A DNA stretch of 64,000 nucleotides from contig NZ_CP068985.1 in NCBI RefSeq assembly GCF_019397265.1, forward strand, positions 2,646,501 through 2,710,500. Direction: 5' to 3'. Both the position numbers and the translations under genes were made by a program. Below are positions 1-7,860 of the stretch, one piece after another. A model generated the notes under the pieces. That model was given only the letters and a program-made list of their open reading frames with translations, did no database searches and had not been told where the DNA came from. Position 1 is the first letter of the stretch. Each line of letters begins with the position of its first letter. The DNA comes from Nonomuraea coxensis DSM 45129 (GTDB taxonomy: Bacteria > Actinomycetota > Actinomycetes > Streptosporangiales > Streptosporangiaceae).

Positions 1-245
1 TTGCGGAAGAACAGGCCGCCGTCCACGCCGCCCGGCCCGTACGCCACCCGCGTGTGCACGACCGGCGTCCCGGCCGCGCGGGCGGCGGCCAGCACCCGGG
101 CCGCCGAGCCGAGGCAGTCCCGCGAGCCCATGTAGAGCTCCGCGCCCGGCTCGAAGTAGGCCCGCATCAGATCGACGAGGATGAGCGCCGGGCGCTCGCC
201 GAACTCCAGCGAGCGCCCGAACACCTCCTCGTGCGGCCTGCTCAC
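1..245 (-). CDS. Isochorismatase-family amidohydrolase, N-carbamoylsarcosine amidase-like (partial)
   Basis: Only the first 81 codons are present; the gene runs off the left edge. The GTG start overlaps the stop of the hydantoinase B gene (GTGA), so the two are translationally coupled. The N-terminus carries an ALILVDLMRAYFEPG segment, where the Asp is the first member of the Asp-Lys-Cys triad of cysteine hydrolases; the Lys and Cys lie outside the window. Members of this family hydrolyse N-carbamoylsarcosine to sarcosine, CO2 and ammonia. Its place directly after hyuA-hyuB fits that role, since N-methylhydantoinase produces N-carbamoylsarcosine. Family membership is reasonably clear; the substrate is inferred from context. 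Confidence 0.72.
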   Translation of the reverse strand, partial: MSRPHEEVFGRSLEFGERPALILVDLMRAYFEPGAELYMGSRDCLGSAARVLAAARAAGTPVVHTRVAYGPGGVDGGLFFR

Positions 246-2086
246 ACGCGGACCGGCGGCGTCGGCGCCGGCAGGCCGGTCTCCTCCTCGCAGCGGGCGA
301 GGATCTCGTCGAGGGGCGGCCCCATGTCGAACACCGGCAGCTCGCCCCGCCCGGACCTCAGCCGTTCGCGCAGCGCGGCGGTCGCCGCCTCGTCCACGGC
401 GCCGTCCTCGGCGCACACCACGCCGTAGCGGCGCGCGCCCTCGGCGGTGACCAGCCCGCGCCGCACCTCCAGGCCCACCAGGCCGGGATCGCGGGCCAGC
501 GGGTCGCCCCACCCGCCGCCGCCCCAGGTGACGAAGTGCAGCACGTCGCCGGGACGCACCTCCACGTCGTGGACCTTGCTCGGCAGGATCTCGGTCCCAC
601 CGCCGGCCCGCTCGATCCACTTGCGTCCGCGCGCCCCCGGCTCGCCGCCGTTGACGCCCCACGGGTAGGTGAGCCAGCGGTCATCGTGGATGGCGATCGT
701 GCCGGGTTCGAGGAAGCGGTAGGCGACGTCCACACCGTTGCCGCCCCGGTGCAGGCCCGCGCCGCCGGTGTCGGCCACCGTCTCCCACCGCTCGATCCGC
801 AGCGGGTAGTACGACTCCAGGAACTCGCACGGGATGTTCGTGAACGACGGCCACAGCGAGTGCCCGTCCGGCCCGTCGCCGATCGGCCGGCCGGGGATGC
901 CGCCGAAGCCGATCGAGTAGAGCTGGAAGCCGTCGCCCGCGTACATGAAGTGCGGAGAGGAGGAGAAGCCCGCCGCGTTCAGCAGGTCGGGCGTCTTCTG
1001 CCCGAGCAGCCCGCCGAACAGGTCGAAGATGCGCCCGATGCCGTGGTTGCGGCCGTTCAGCGCGGCGGGGTAGCGCGGCTTCCAGAAGCTGCCCTCGGGG
1101 ATGTGCACGTCCACCAGCGGGTAGAAGCCGTCGTTCCAGAGGATCTGCGGATCGGCCACCGTGATCAGGTAGATGCCGAAGAACATCCGGGCGAGGTTCT
1201 CGTTGATGTAGTAGTTGATCGGCCCCTCGGCCTGCGGGGCGCTGCCGGTGAAGTCCAGCAGCACCTTCTCGCCCGTGCGCGTCAGCGACAGCACCAGCTT
1301 GTAGGGCCCGTTCCCGCGCCCGTCGTCGCAGATGTAGTCGCTGAAGGTGAGCGTCTCGCCGTCCTCGAACAGCGTGGTGAGCAGCACCTTCATGGCGTCG
1401 TAGTTGCGCTTCAGCAGCGCCTCCAGCGCCGAGGTGTAGGTCTCGGCGCCGAAGCGGGCGCACAGCTCCTGGATGCGCCGCGAGGCGGTGCGGCAGGCGG
1501 CCACGATGCCGTTGAGGTCGGCGCGGTTCCAGTCGGGCTGGCGCACCTGGTTGAGGATGACGCGCAGCACGTCCTCGTTCAGCACGCCCTTCGCGTACAG
1601 CTTGACGGGCGGGATGACCACGCCCTCCTCGAAGATGGTGCGCGCGTCCGTCGGCATCGAGCAGGCGGTCTTGCCGCCGACGTCGGACATGTGACCGAAC
1701 ATCGACGCCCAGCCGACCACCCGGCCGTCCACGTAGATCGGCATGACCACCAGCCAGTCGTTGGCGTGGCTGATCGCGCCGTCGCACGAGTACGGGTCGG
1801 AGGTGAGCAGCACGTCGCCCTCCTCGATCGTCCCGTCGTAACGGTCGAGCAGGGCCGGGATGGAGAGCCCGAACTGCCCGACGACCATGCGGCCCGACGG
1901 GTCGCCGATCAGCGGGAACTCGTCGTGCTGCTCCCGGATGCCGGGCGAGAGCGCGGTGCGGAAGAGCACCTCGTCCATCTCGTGGCGGGCGTTGCGCAGG
2001 GCGTTCTCGACGATGTCGAGCGTGACGGGATCGACGGCGACGCGGGCGAGCGGCTCCGTCGCGGTCTCGATGATCTGGGCCATCAT
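242..2086 (-). CDS. hyuB: Hydantoinase B / 5-oxoprolinase beta-type subunit
   Basis: Encodes 614 residues, the usual length for HyuB. It forms the hydrolase with HyuA; the pair opens hydantoin or oxoproline-type rings with ATP hydrolysis in the cytoplasm. Family hallmarks include VDPVTLDIVENALRNARHEMDE near the N-terminus, LLTSDPYSCDGAISHANDW, and the glycine-rich FVTWGGGGWGDPL near the C-terminus. The chosen ATG overlaps the hyuA stop (ATGA); an adjacent in-frame second ATG is equally possible. It is the fourth gene of a minus-strand operon starting with the GntR regulator. Acetone carboxylase and 5-oxoprolinase subunits share this fold, so the exact substrate is open; the amidase gene downstream favours N-methylhydantoin. 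Confidence 0.9.
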   Translation of the reverse strand: MMAQIIETATEPLARVAVDPVTLDIVENALRNARHEMDEVLFRTALSPGIREQHDEFPLIGDPSGRMVVGQFGLSIPALLDRYDGTIEEGDVLLTSDPYSCDGAISHANDWLVVMPIYVDGRVVGWASMFGHMSDVGGKTACSMPTDARTIFEEGVVIPPVKLYAKGVLNEDVLRVILNQVRQPDWNRADLNGIVAACRTASRRIQELCARFGAETYTSALEALLKRNYDAMKVLLTTLFEDGETLTFSDYICDDGRGNGPYKLVLSLTRTGEKVLLDFTGSAPQAEGPINYYINENLARMFFGIYLITVADPQILWNDGFYPLVDVHIPEGSFWKPRYPAALNGRNHGIGRIFDLFGGLLGQKTPDLLNAAGFSSSPHFMYAGDGFQLYSIGFGGIPGRPIGDGPDGHSLWPSFTNIPCEFLESYYPLRIERWETVADTGGAGLHRGGNGVDVAYRFLEPGTIAIHDDRWLTYPWGVNGGEPGARGRKWIERAGGGTEILPSKVHDVEVRPGDVLHFVTWGGGGWGDPLARDPGLVGLEVRRGLVTAEGARRYGVVCAEDGAVDEAATAALRERLRSGRGELPVFDMGPPLDEILARCEEETGLPAPTPPVRV

Positions 2087-4101
2087 GCCTCCAGGGGGCG
2101 GATCAGCAGGCAGCCGCTGTCGTGCACGCGCGCCGCGTGCCCGGGCAGGATCAGCGTGGTGGAGTCCATCTCGACGACGATCGCGGGGCCGGTGATCACC
2201 GATCCCGCGCGAAGCGTCGCCCGGTCGTACTCGGCGGCGGTGGTCCAGCCGCCGTCGATCCACACCTCGTGCCGGCCCACGGGTTCGGGGTCGGCGGTGG
2301 CCGGCTCCAGCCGGACCGGCCGGACGTTGGGGCGGGGCCCGCTCACCGTGGCGCGGGCGCTGACCAGCTCGTGCTCGTTGCTCAGCAGGAAGGAGAACAG
2401 CCGCTCGTGCTCGGCGTCGAACAGCCGGCCCAGCTCCTCCAGGCCGGTGTCCAGGCCGACGGTGATCGGGATCTCGAAGCCCTGGCCGTGGTAGCGGACG
2501 TCCACCTGATAGCCGACCTCGGCCACCTCGGCGTCGAGGCCACGGGTCGCGGTCTCGGCGAGCTCGGCGAGCAGCTCCTTGAGCTCGGTGTCGGTGAGCT
2601 GGGAGAAACGCCGCACGTAGGTGCGCGCGGCCTCGTCGCGCAGGCTCGTGGTGGCGTCGCCGTACGCGCACAGCACCCCGGGCGACGGCGGGATGATGAC
2701 CGGCCACGCGCCGGTCAGCCGGCCCAGCGCGTTGGCGTGCAGCGGCCCCGCCCCGCCGAAGGCCACCAGCGCGAAGTCACGCGGGTCGTAGCCCTGCTGG
2801 ACGGAGACCAGCCGGAGCGCGCCGAACATGTTCTCGTTGACGATGTCCACGATCCCCTGGGCGGCGGCCTCCGCCGACGGCAGGCCCATGGCCTCCGCCA
2901 GCCGCGCGACCGCCGCCCGGGAGCGTTCCCTGTCGAGCTCGATCTCGCCGCCCGCCAGCCGGGCCGGCAGGTAGCCGAGCACCACGTTGGCGTCGGTCAC
3001 CGTCGGCTCCTCGCCGCCGCGGCCGTAGGCGGCCGGGCCGGGCACGGCCCCCGCCGACTGCGGCCCGACCCGCAGCGCGCGGGTCAGCGGGGGGACGTGC
3101 GCGATCGAGCCGCCGCCGGCGCCGACCGTGCGCACGTCCACCGACGCGGAGCGCACCACCAGGTCGCCGACCCGCGTCTCGCGGCCGATCCGCGGGCGCA
3201 GCCCCTGCACGAGCGCCACGTCCGTGGAGGTGCCGCCCATGTCGAAGGTGAGGAAGTCGGGGAACCCTGCCTGCCCGGCGAACCAGGCGGCGCCGGTCAC
3301 GCCGCCCGCCGGGCCGGACAGCAGCAGGTTGACCGGGCTCTCCGCCGCGCCCGCCGTCGACGCCAGGCCGCCGTCGCTGCGCAGCACGTAGAGCTGGCCG
3401 TCCACGCCGCCCGCCGCGGCCTTGGCCGCCAGGTTGTCGACGTAGCCGGCGACCTGCGGCTGCACGTAGGCGTTGGCCACGGTCGTGATGGCGCGCTCGT
3501 ACTCGCGCATCTCGGGCAGCACCGCCGAGGAGATCGAGACCGGCACGCCGGGCAGCTCCTCGGCGGCGAGCTCGGCGACCCGGCGCTCGTGCGCGTCGTC
3601 GGCGTACGAGTGGAGCAGGCAGACGGCCAGCGCCTCGACGCCGCGCAGGCCGCGCAGCTTGCGCCGCAGGTCGTCCTCGTCGAGCGGGGTGACGACCGAG
3701 CCGTCGGCGGCGATCCGCTCGACCGCCTCGATCGTGTCCTCCAGGGCGGCCAGCGGCTCGGGCTTGGGCCAGATGATCCAGCCGGCCAGGCCGCCGGGCA
3801 CGTAGGAGCGGGCGATCTGCAGCACCTGCCGGAACCCGGCGGTGGTGACCAGGCCGACCCTGGCTCCCTTGCCCTCCAGGACGGCGTTCGTGGCGACCGT
3901 GGTGCCGTGCAGGATCTCGCCGATCGCGGCGGGCTCGACGCCCGCCTCGGCGCACACCTTCTCGAGACCGGCGAGGACGCCGATCGACTGGTCATGGGGG
4001 GTCGAAGCGGTTTTGGCGCGATAGCTGCGCCCGGAGTGCTCGTCGATGAGCAGGATGTCGGTGAAGGTTCCTCCGACGTCCACGCCGAGGCGGTAACGCA
4101 T
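2083..4101 (-). CDS. hyuA: Hydantoinase A / 5-oxoprolinase alpha-type subunit
   Basis: A 672-residue ATP-binding subunit of the hydantoinase/oxoprolinase family. The N-terminus has the ASKHA phosphate-binding motif GVDVGGTFTDILLIDE, followed by the second family block HGTTVATNAVLEGKGA. A mid-protein FLTFDMGGTSTDVAL phosphate-2 motif and GAGGGSIAHV are also typical. The ATG is preceded by AAGGAG at good spacing, which decides this start over the long upstream in-frame extension. It couples to hyuB by ATGA and lies 17 bp after the CoA-transferase gene. Regulation is probably through the GntR protein at the head of the operon. Family confidence is high; the substrate is inferred. Confidence 0.92.
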   Translation of the reverse strand: MRYRLGVDVGGTFTDILLIDEHSGRSYRAKTASTPHDQSIGVLAGLEKVCAEAGVEPAAIGEILHGTTVATNAVLEGKGARVGLVTTAGFRQVLQIARSYVPGGLAGWIIWPKPEPLAALEDTIEAVERIAADGSVVTPLDEDDLRRKLRGLRGVEALAVCLLHSYADDAHERRVAELAAEELPGVPVSISSAVLPEMREYERAITTVANAYVQPQVAGYVDNLAAKAAAGGVDGQLYVLRSDGGLASTAGAAESPVNLLLSGPAGGVTGAAWFAGQAGFPDFLTFDMGGTSTDVALVQGLRPRIGRETRVGDLVVRSASVDVRTVGAGGGSIAHVPPLTRALRVGPQSAGAVPGPAAYGRGGEEPTVTDANVVLGYLPARLAGGEIELDRERSRAAVARLAEAMGLPSAEAAAQGIVDIVNENMFGALRLVSVQQGYDPRDFALVAFGGAGPLHANALGRLTGAWPVIIPPSPGVLCAYGDATTSLRDEAARTYVRRFSQLTDTELKELLAELAETATRGLDAEVAEVGYQVDVRYHGQGFEIPITVGLDTGLEELGRLFDAEHERLFSFLLSNEHELVSARATVSGPRPNVRPVRLEPATADPEPVGRHEVWIDGGWTTAAEYDRATLRAGSVITGPAIVVEMDSTTLILPGHAARVHDSGCLLIRPLEA

Positions 4102-4118
4102 GGCGACGCTCCTTGGTG

Positions 4119-5315
4119 CTAGATGATCCCGTCGGCCGAGAGGCGGTCCGTCTCCTCCGGGGTGAGGCCGAGCAGGCCGTGGTAGATCTCGTGGTTGTGC
4201 CGGCCCAGCTCCGGTCCGGCGGACCGGACCGAGCCGGGGGTCTCCGACAGCTTCGGCGCGACGTTCTGCATGGCCAGCTCCCCGAAGTCGGGGTGCGGGA
4301 CGCGGACGATGGCCTCGCGGGCGGCGAAGTGCGGGTCGGCGAACATGTCGGCCGCGCGGTAGATCCGCCCGGCCGGCACCCCTCCCGCGTGCAGCAGGTC
4401 GAGCAGGTCCTGGGCGGGCAGCGTCGCCGACCAGGCCGCGATGAGGGAGTCCAGCTCGGCCATGTTCACGCCGCGGGCGGCGTGGGTGGCGTAGCGCTCG
4501 TCCTCCGCCAGCTCCGGGCGGCCCATCACGGCGGCCAGGCGCGTGAACACGCTGTCCTGGTTGGCCGCGATGAGGACGCTGTCGCCGTCCGCGGTGGGGT
4601 AGACGTTGCTGGGTGAGACGTTCGGCAGCACGGCGCCGGTGCGTTCCCGCTGGTAGCCGGCCTGCTGCCACTCCGGCAGCAGCGACTCCATCATGGCCAG
4701 CACCGACTCGTAGATCGCCGAGTCGACGACCTGGCCGCGGCCGCTGCGCTCGCGCTCGTGCAGCGCGACCAGCGTGCCGAGGCAGGCGTACGTGGCGGCC
4801 AGCGAGTCGCCCAGCGAGATGCCGGCCCGCGACGGGGGCAGCGACGGGTCGCCGGTGACGTACCGGATGCCGCCCATGGCCTCGCCGATCGAGCCGTATC
4901 CCGCGCGGGGGGCGTACGGGCCGGTCTGGCCGTAGCCGGTCACCCGCGTGATGACGAGCCGGGGGTTGAGCTCGTGCAGCCGCTCGGGGCCGAGGCCCCA
5001 GCGCTCCAGCGTGCCGGGGCGGAAGTTCTCCAGCAGCACGTCGGACTTCGCGACCAGACGGCGGACGAGCTCCTGGCCCTCGGGGGTGCGCAGGTCGCAG
5101 GTCACCGACTTCTTGTTGCGGGCCACGACCGGCCACCACAGGGACTTGCCGTGCGGCTTCTCCCTGCCCCACTGGCGCATGGGGTCGCCCTTGCGCGGAT
5201 CCTCGACCTTGATCACCTCGGCGCCGAAGTCGCCGAGCAACTGGCCGCAGAACGGCCCGGCCAGCAGCTGACCGAGTTCGACGACCCGGACGTCGCCGAG
5301 CGGCAGTCCCCTCAT
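4119..5315 (-). CDS. CaiB/BaiF family CoA-transferase
   Basis: A 398-residue class III CoA-transferase that would move CoA between carboxylic acids. The N-terminus reads GDVRVVELGQLLAGPFCGQ followed by LGDFGAEVIKVEDP. The expected catalytic Asp lies in RGQVVDSAIYES (family knowledge). The C-terminal GVPAGRIYRAADMFADPHF block is also characteristic. The ATG overlaps the GntR stop (ATGA) and has a purine-rich GGAAGGG upstream. Its neighbours are hydantoinase genes on one side and a divergent HMG-CoA lyase-type gene on the other. This suggests that an acid released by the pathway is activated with CoA and then cleaved. The substrate cannot be read from sequence. Confidence 0.88.
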   Translation of the reverse strand: MRGLPLGDVRVVELGQLLAGPFCGQLLGDFGAEVIKVEDPRKGDPMRQWGREKPHGKSLWWPVVARNKKSVTCDLRTPEGQELVRRLVAKSDVLLENFRPGTLERWGLGPERLHELNPRLVITRVTGYGQTGPYAPRAGYGSIGEAMGGIRYVTGDPSLPPSRAGISLGDSLAATYACLGTLVALHERERSGRGQVVDSAIYESVLAMMESLLPEWQQAGYQRERTGAVLPNVSPSNVYPTADGDSVLIAANQDSVFTRLAAVMGRPELAEDERYATHAARGVNMAELDSLIAAWSATLPAQDLLDLLHAGGVPAGRIYRAADMFADPHFAAREAIVRVPHPDFGELAMQNVAPKLSETPGSVRSAGPELGRHNHEIYHGLLGLTPEETDRLSADGII

Positions 5316-5944
5316 CGTTTCCCTTCCTGGTGGCGAGGGCCCAGCAACGACGCGCGGGCCGAGAACAGGTGAGCCCGCATGACCGCCTCCGCCCACTCGG
5401 GGTCGCCGGCGCGGACGGCCGCCGCGATCTCGAGATGGTGGCCGGTGCTGCGGTCCATCGCCTCCTTGTCGAACGCGCCGTAGGTGCGCAGCAGGACGGG
5501 GGAGTGGATGAGCATGCTGATCTGCTGGGCGAGCAGGGTGCTGCCGCCGAGCCTGACCAGGCCCTGGTGGAAGTCGGCGTTGAGCCGGTAGACGGCGTCG
5601 AGGTCGTCCCGGTCGGCGTGCTCGCGCAGCTCCACGGCGATGGCGTGCAGCCGGTCGGCGTCCTCCGGGGCGGCGGCGAGCGCCGCCTGGCGGGCGGCCA
5701 GCCCCTCGATCCTGGCCCTCAGCTCGAAGATCGACTCCAGGTCGTCGCGGGGGTACTCGACGACCCTGGCGCCCTTGTTGGCGATGAGCTCGACCAGCCC
5801 TTCCGCGGCCAGCCGGCGCAACGCCTCCCGCACGGGGGTGCGGCTGACGCCGAGTGCCTCGGCCAGCTCGACCTCGGCCAGCCGGTCTCCTGGGGCGTAC
5901 TGGCCGCCCAGGATGAGGCTTCTGAGGTCATCTACGGCCGACAT
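5312..5944 (-). CDS. GntR-family (FCD/FadR-type) transcriptional regulator
   Basis: Encodes 210 residues. The N-terminal winged helix contains LAEALGVSRTPVREALRRLAAEGLV, the GntR recognition helix region. The all-helical FCD effector domain follows, with metal-site-like residues in NADFHQGLV, MLIHSP and TGHHLEIAAAV. I chose the ATG with GAGGAG 8 nt upstream over a longer ATG 30 nt earlier. The first gene of the minus-strand catabolic operon, it couples to the CoA-transferase by ATGA. A perfect ATGTATACAT palindrome overlaps its start region, suggesting autoregulation and control of the divergent lyase gene. The ligand is probably a pathway carboxylate, by family precedent. Confidence 0.9.
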   Translation of the reverse strand: MSAVDDLRSLILGGQYAPGDRLAEVELAEALGVSRTPVREALRRLAAEGLVELIANKGARVVEYPRDDLESIFELRARIEGLAARQAALAAAPEDADRLHAIAVELREHADRDDLDAVYRLNADFHQGLVRLGGSTLLAQQISMLIHSPVLLRTYGAFDKEAMDRSTGHHLEIAAAVRAGDPEWAEAVMRAHLFSARASLLGPRHQEGKR

Positions 5945-5952
5945 GTATACAT
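5943..5952. promoter_or_regulatory. Candidate GntR operator palindrome
   Basis: A perfect 10-bp palindrome ATGTATACAT overlaps the start codon and the spacer after the RBS of the GntR gene. A related half-site, GCATACAT, lies at 6009-6016 immediately before the divergent lyase start. GTATAC-centred palindromes are common for FCD-type GntR proteins. Binding is inferred. Confidence 0.5.
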
Positions 5953-6017
5953 CTCCTCGCTCAGGTGGCAGCATCTTGGCTCAGGGACGGTTCGAGACGC
6001 AAGAGGTTGCATACATT

Positions 6018-6899
6018 ATGACGCTGGAAGTCATCGAGGTCGGCCCTCGGGACGGCCTGCAGAACGAGCCCGTGCCGGTGCCCACCGACGCCAAGATCAC
6101 GTATCTGGAGGCGTTGGTGGCCGCGGGCGTGCGCCGCATCGAGGCGGTCAGCTTCGTCCATCCCGGCCGCGTGCCGCAGATGGCCGACGCCGAGCGGGTC
6201 ATGGCCCGCGCGCCGCGCGTGCCCGGCCTGCGCTACGCGGGCCTGGTGCTGAACGAACGCGGCCTGGACCGGGCGCTGGAGACCGGCGTGGACGAGGTCA
6301 ACGTCGTGGTCGTGGCGACCGAGACGTTCTCGCTGCGCAACCAGGGCATGCCGGTGGAGCGGGCGGTGGAGACCTTCGGGGCCGTCGCCGCGCGGGCCCG
6401 CGCCGCCGGGCTCGGCGTGACGCTGACCGTGGGGGCGGCCTTCGGCTGCCCGTTCGAGGGCGAGGTGGACCCCGGCCGGGTGGCCGAGCTGGTGGCGCGC
6501 TGCCCGGAGGCGCAGGAGGTGGCGCTGGCGGACACGATCGGCGTGGGCACCCCGGCCGACGTCCGCCGCCTGACCGCCGCGGTGCGCGAGGTCACCGCCG
6601 CGCCGCTGCGCTTCCACTTCCACAACACCCGCAGCACCGGGTACGCCAACGCGGTGGCCGCGATGGAGACCGGGGCGGCGGCCCTGGACGCCAGCGCGGG
6701 CGGCATCGGCGGCTGCCCCTTCGCGCCGGAGGCGACCGGCAACATCGCCACCGAGGACCTGGTCTACCTGCTGGAGCGGATGGGAGTCAGCACCGGCATC
6801 GCCCTGCCGGCCGTGGCGGGGGCGGGGCTGGGGATCGGGCGGAGCCTGGGCAAGCAGGTCCCGGCTCAGCTCGGCCGGGTCGCCGCCTGGCCGCCCTGA
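6018..6899 (+). CDS. Hydroxymethylglutaryl-CoA lyase-family (DRE-TIM) enzyme
   Basis: A 293-residue TIM-barrel lyase. The N-terminus has EVGPRDGLQNEPVPV, the metal- and substrate-binding motif of HMG-CoA lyases. The C-terminal GGIGGCPFAPEATGNIATED block carries the flexible-loop Cys typical of HMG-CoA lyase. HFHNTRSTGYAN supplies metal-binding His residues. The family cleaves HMG-CoA or related 3-hydroxyacyl-CoAs to acetyl-CoA plus a keto acid. It starts at ATG after a weak AAGAGG and is transcribed divergently from the GntR operon across a 73-bp gap. The pairing with a CaiB transferase suggests activation then cleavage of a hydroxyacid. The precise substrate is not evident. Confidence 0.87.
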   Translation: MTLEVIEVGPRDGLQNEPVPVPTDAKITYLEALVAAGVRRIEAVSFVHPGRVPQMADAERVMARAPRVPGLRYAGLVLNERGLDRALETGVDEVNVVVVATETFSLRNQGMPVERAVETFGAVAARARAAGLGVTLTVGAAFGCPFEGEVDPGRVAELVARCPEAQEVALADTIGVGTPADVRRLTAAVREVTAAPLRFHFHNTRSTGYANAVAAMETGAAALDASAGGIGGCPFAPEATGNIATEDLVYLLERMGVSTGIALPAVAGAGLGIGRSLGKQVPAQLGRVAAWPP

Positions 6900-7190
6900 C
6901 CAATGAATCGGACATATGTATATAAGGCGGACTATGTGGGTATGAAGGCATTGGGATCGAGTGCCCACGGGACGCCCTGGCTGTCATGGCAGCCGGGGCG
7001 TCCGCCGTGCGGGGCGTCTGACAAAAAACCTATACAAACCAGACATTGAGCGGATAATCTGGCGTCGCTCCAGCGGGGATGCCTGGAGCGCCAACGTCCG
7101 GACGCCCCTGGCCGCCCGTCGGCCGCCGGGGGCGTTCGCGTGCCGTGCCGCGCCACCCCGTAGAGTTCGTGCCGACGGAAGGACGCGATC
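6900..7190. other. Intergenic region with A/T patches and stem-loops
   Basis: No gene is evident here. The first 30 bases are AT-rich (GACATATGTATATAAGG) and carry the ATGTAT half-site also seen near the GntR gene. A terminator-like hairpin follows at 6970-7003. After it come an ACAAAAAACCTATACAAACC patch and a GATAAT hexamer at 7053-7058 that could be a -10 for the RraA-like gene. A second hairpin (CGCTCCAG/CTGGAGCG, 7066-7090) lies in the presumed leader. Confidence 0.5.
6970..7003 (+). terminator. Stem-loop terminator after the lyase gene
   Basis: GGACGCCC-t-GGCTG pairs with CAGCC-g-GGGCGTCC around a 6-nt loop: 13 base pairs with one internal mismatch. There is no U-tract, as is usual in actinomycetes. 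It sits 70 bp after the lyase stop. Confidence 0.6.
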
Positions 7191-7661
7191 ATGACCATCG
7201 TCACCGCCGACCTGTACGACGAGCACGGCGACCAGCTCGACTCCTGCCACCTGCAACTGCGCCAGTACGGCGGCCGCCGCGCCTTCTCCGGCCGGATCGC
7301 GACCGTCCGCTGCCACGAGGACAACGCCCTGCTCAAGTCGGTGCTGTCCGAGCCCGGCGAGGGGCGCGTGCTGGTCGTGGACGGCGGCGGCTCCCTGCGC
7401 GCCGCGCTCCTGGGCGACGTCATCGCGGGCATCGCGGTGGCGAGCGGCTGGGCCGGCGTGGTGATCAACGGCGCGGTCCGCGACGTCGCCGCCCTCCGCG
7501 ACCTGGACCTCGGCGTCAAGGCGCTCGGCTCGAACCCGCGCAAGAGCGCCAAGGAGGGCACGGGCGAGCGCGACGTCCCGGTCACCTTCGGCGACGCCGT
7601 CTTCCATCCAGGGGCCGAGCTCTTCTCCGACGAGGACGGCATCCTCGTCACCCGCCCCTGA
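7191..7661 (+). CDS. RraA-like / HMG aldolase-fold protein
   Basis: Encodes 156 residues, the length of a full RraA-family protein. It contains the diagnostic core [34 protein letters not shown] with [13 protein letters not shown] downstream. Members are either inhibitors of RNase E or divalent-metal aldolases/decarboxylases acting on 4-hydroxy-4-methyl-2-oxoglutarate and oxaloacetate. The acidic residue that follows RDxx in characterised aldolases is Ala here (RDVAA), so I would not assert aldolase activity. GGAAGGA lies at good spacing before the ATG. It is monocistronic between two stem-loop-rich gaps. Confidence 0.85.
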   Translation: MTIVTADLYDEHGDQLDSCHLQLRQYGGRRAFSGRIATVRCHEDNALLKSVLSEPGEGRVLVVDGGGSLRAALLGDVIAGIAVASGWAGVVINGAVRDVAALRDLDLGVKALGSNPRKSAKEGTGERDVPVTFGDAVFHPGAELFSDEDGILVTRP

Positions 7662-7742
7662 CGAGGTCACGATCCGGTATCGCCGGCGGTGAGGCCCCTT
7701 GACGCCTCACGGCGCGGGAGTGACAGTCGAGCCACCATCGTT

Positions 7743-7752
7743 GAACCGGTTC
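7743..7752. promoter_or_regulatory. LacI-type operator candidate O1
   Basis: The GAACCGGTTC palindrome has the central CpG typical of LacI-family operators. It lies 118 bp upstream of the LacI-family start and its centre is 77 bp from that of the identical core in O2. Confidence 0.6.
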
Positions 7753-7817
7753 GCCCGATCCGGCGGCTGTTGTCAGGTCCCCTTGTGCCATTCCGGCCTG
7801 CTCCGCACCGCCGATCG

Positions 7818-7831
7818 TCGAACCGGTTCGA
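7818..7831. promoter_or_regulatory. LacI-type operator candidate O2
   Basis: A perfect 14-bp palindrome TCGAACCGGTTCGA lies just upstream of the regulator's GTG start. It overlaps an alternative in-frame ATG at 7831, which argues that translation begins downstream at 7861. Two identical cores in one leader suggest autorepression, possibly by looping. Confidence 0.65.
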
Positions 7832-7860
7832 TGACGACGGGACGAACCAGGAGGGTGGGC

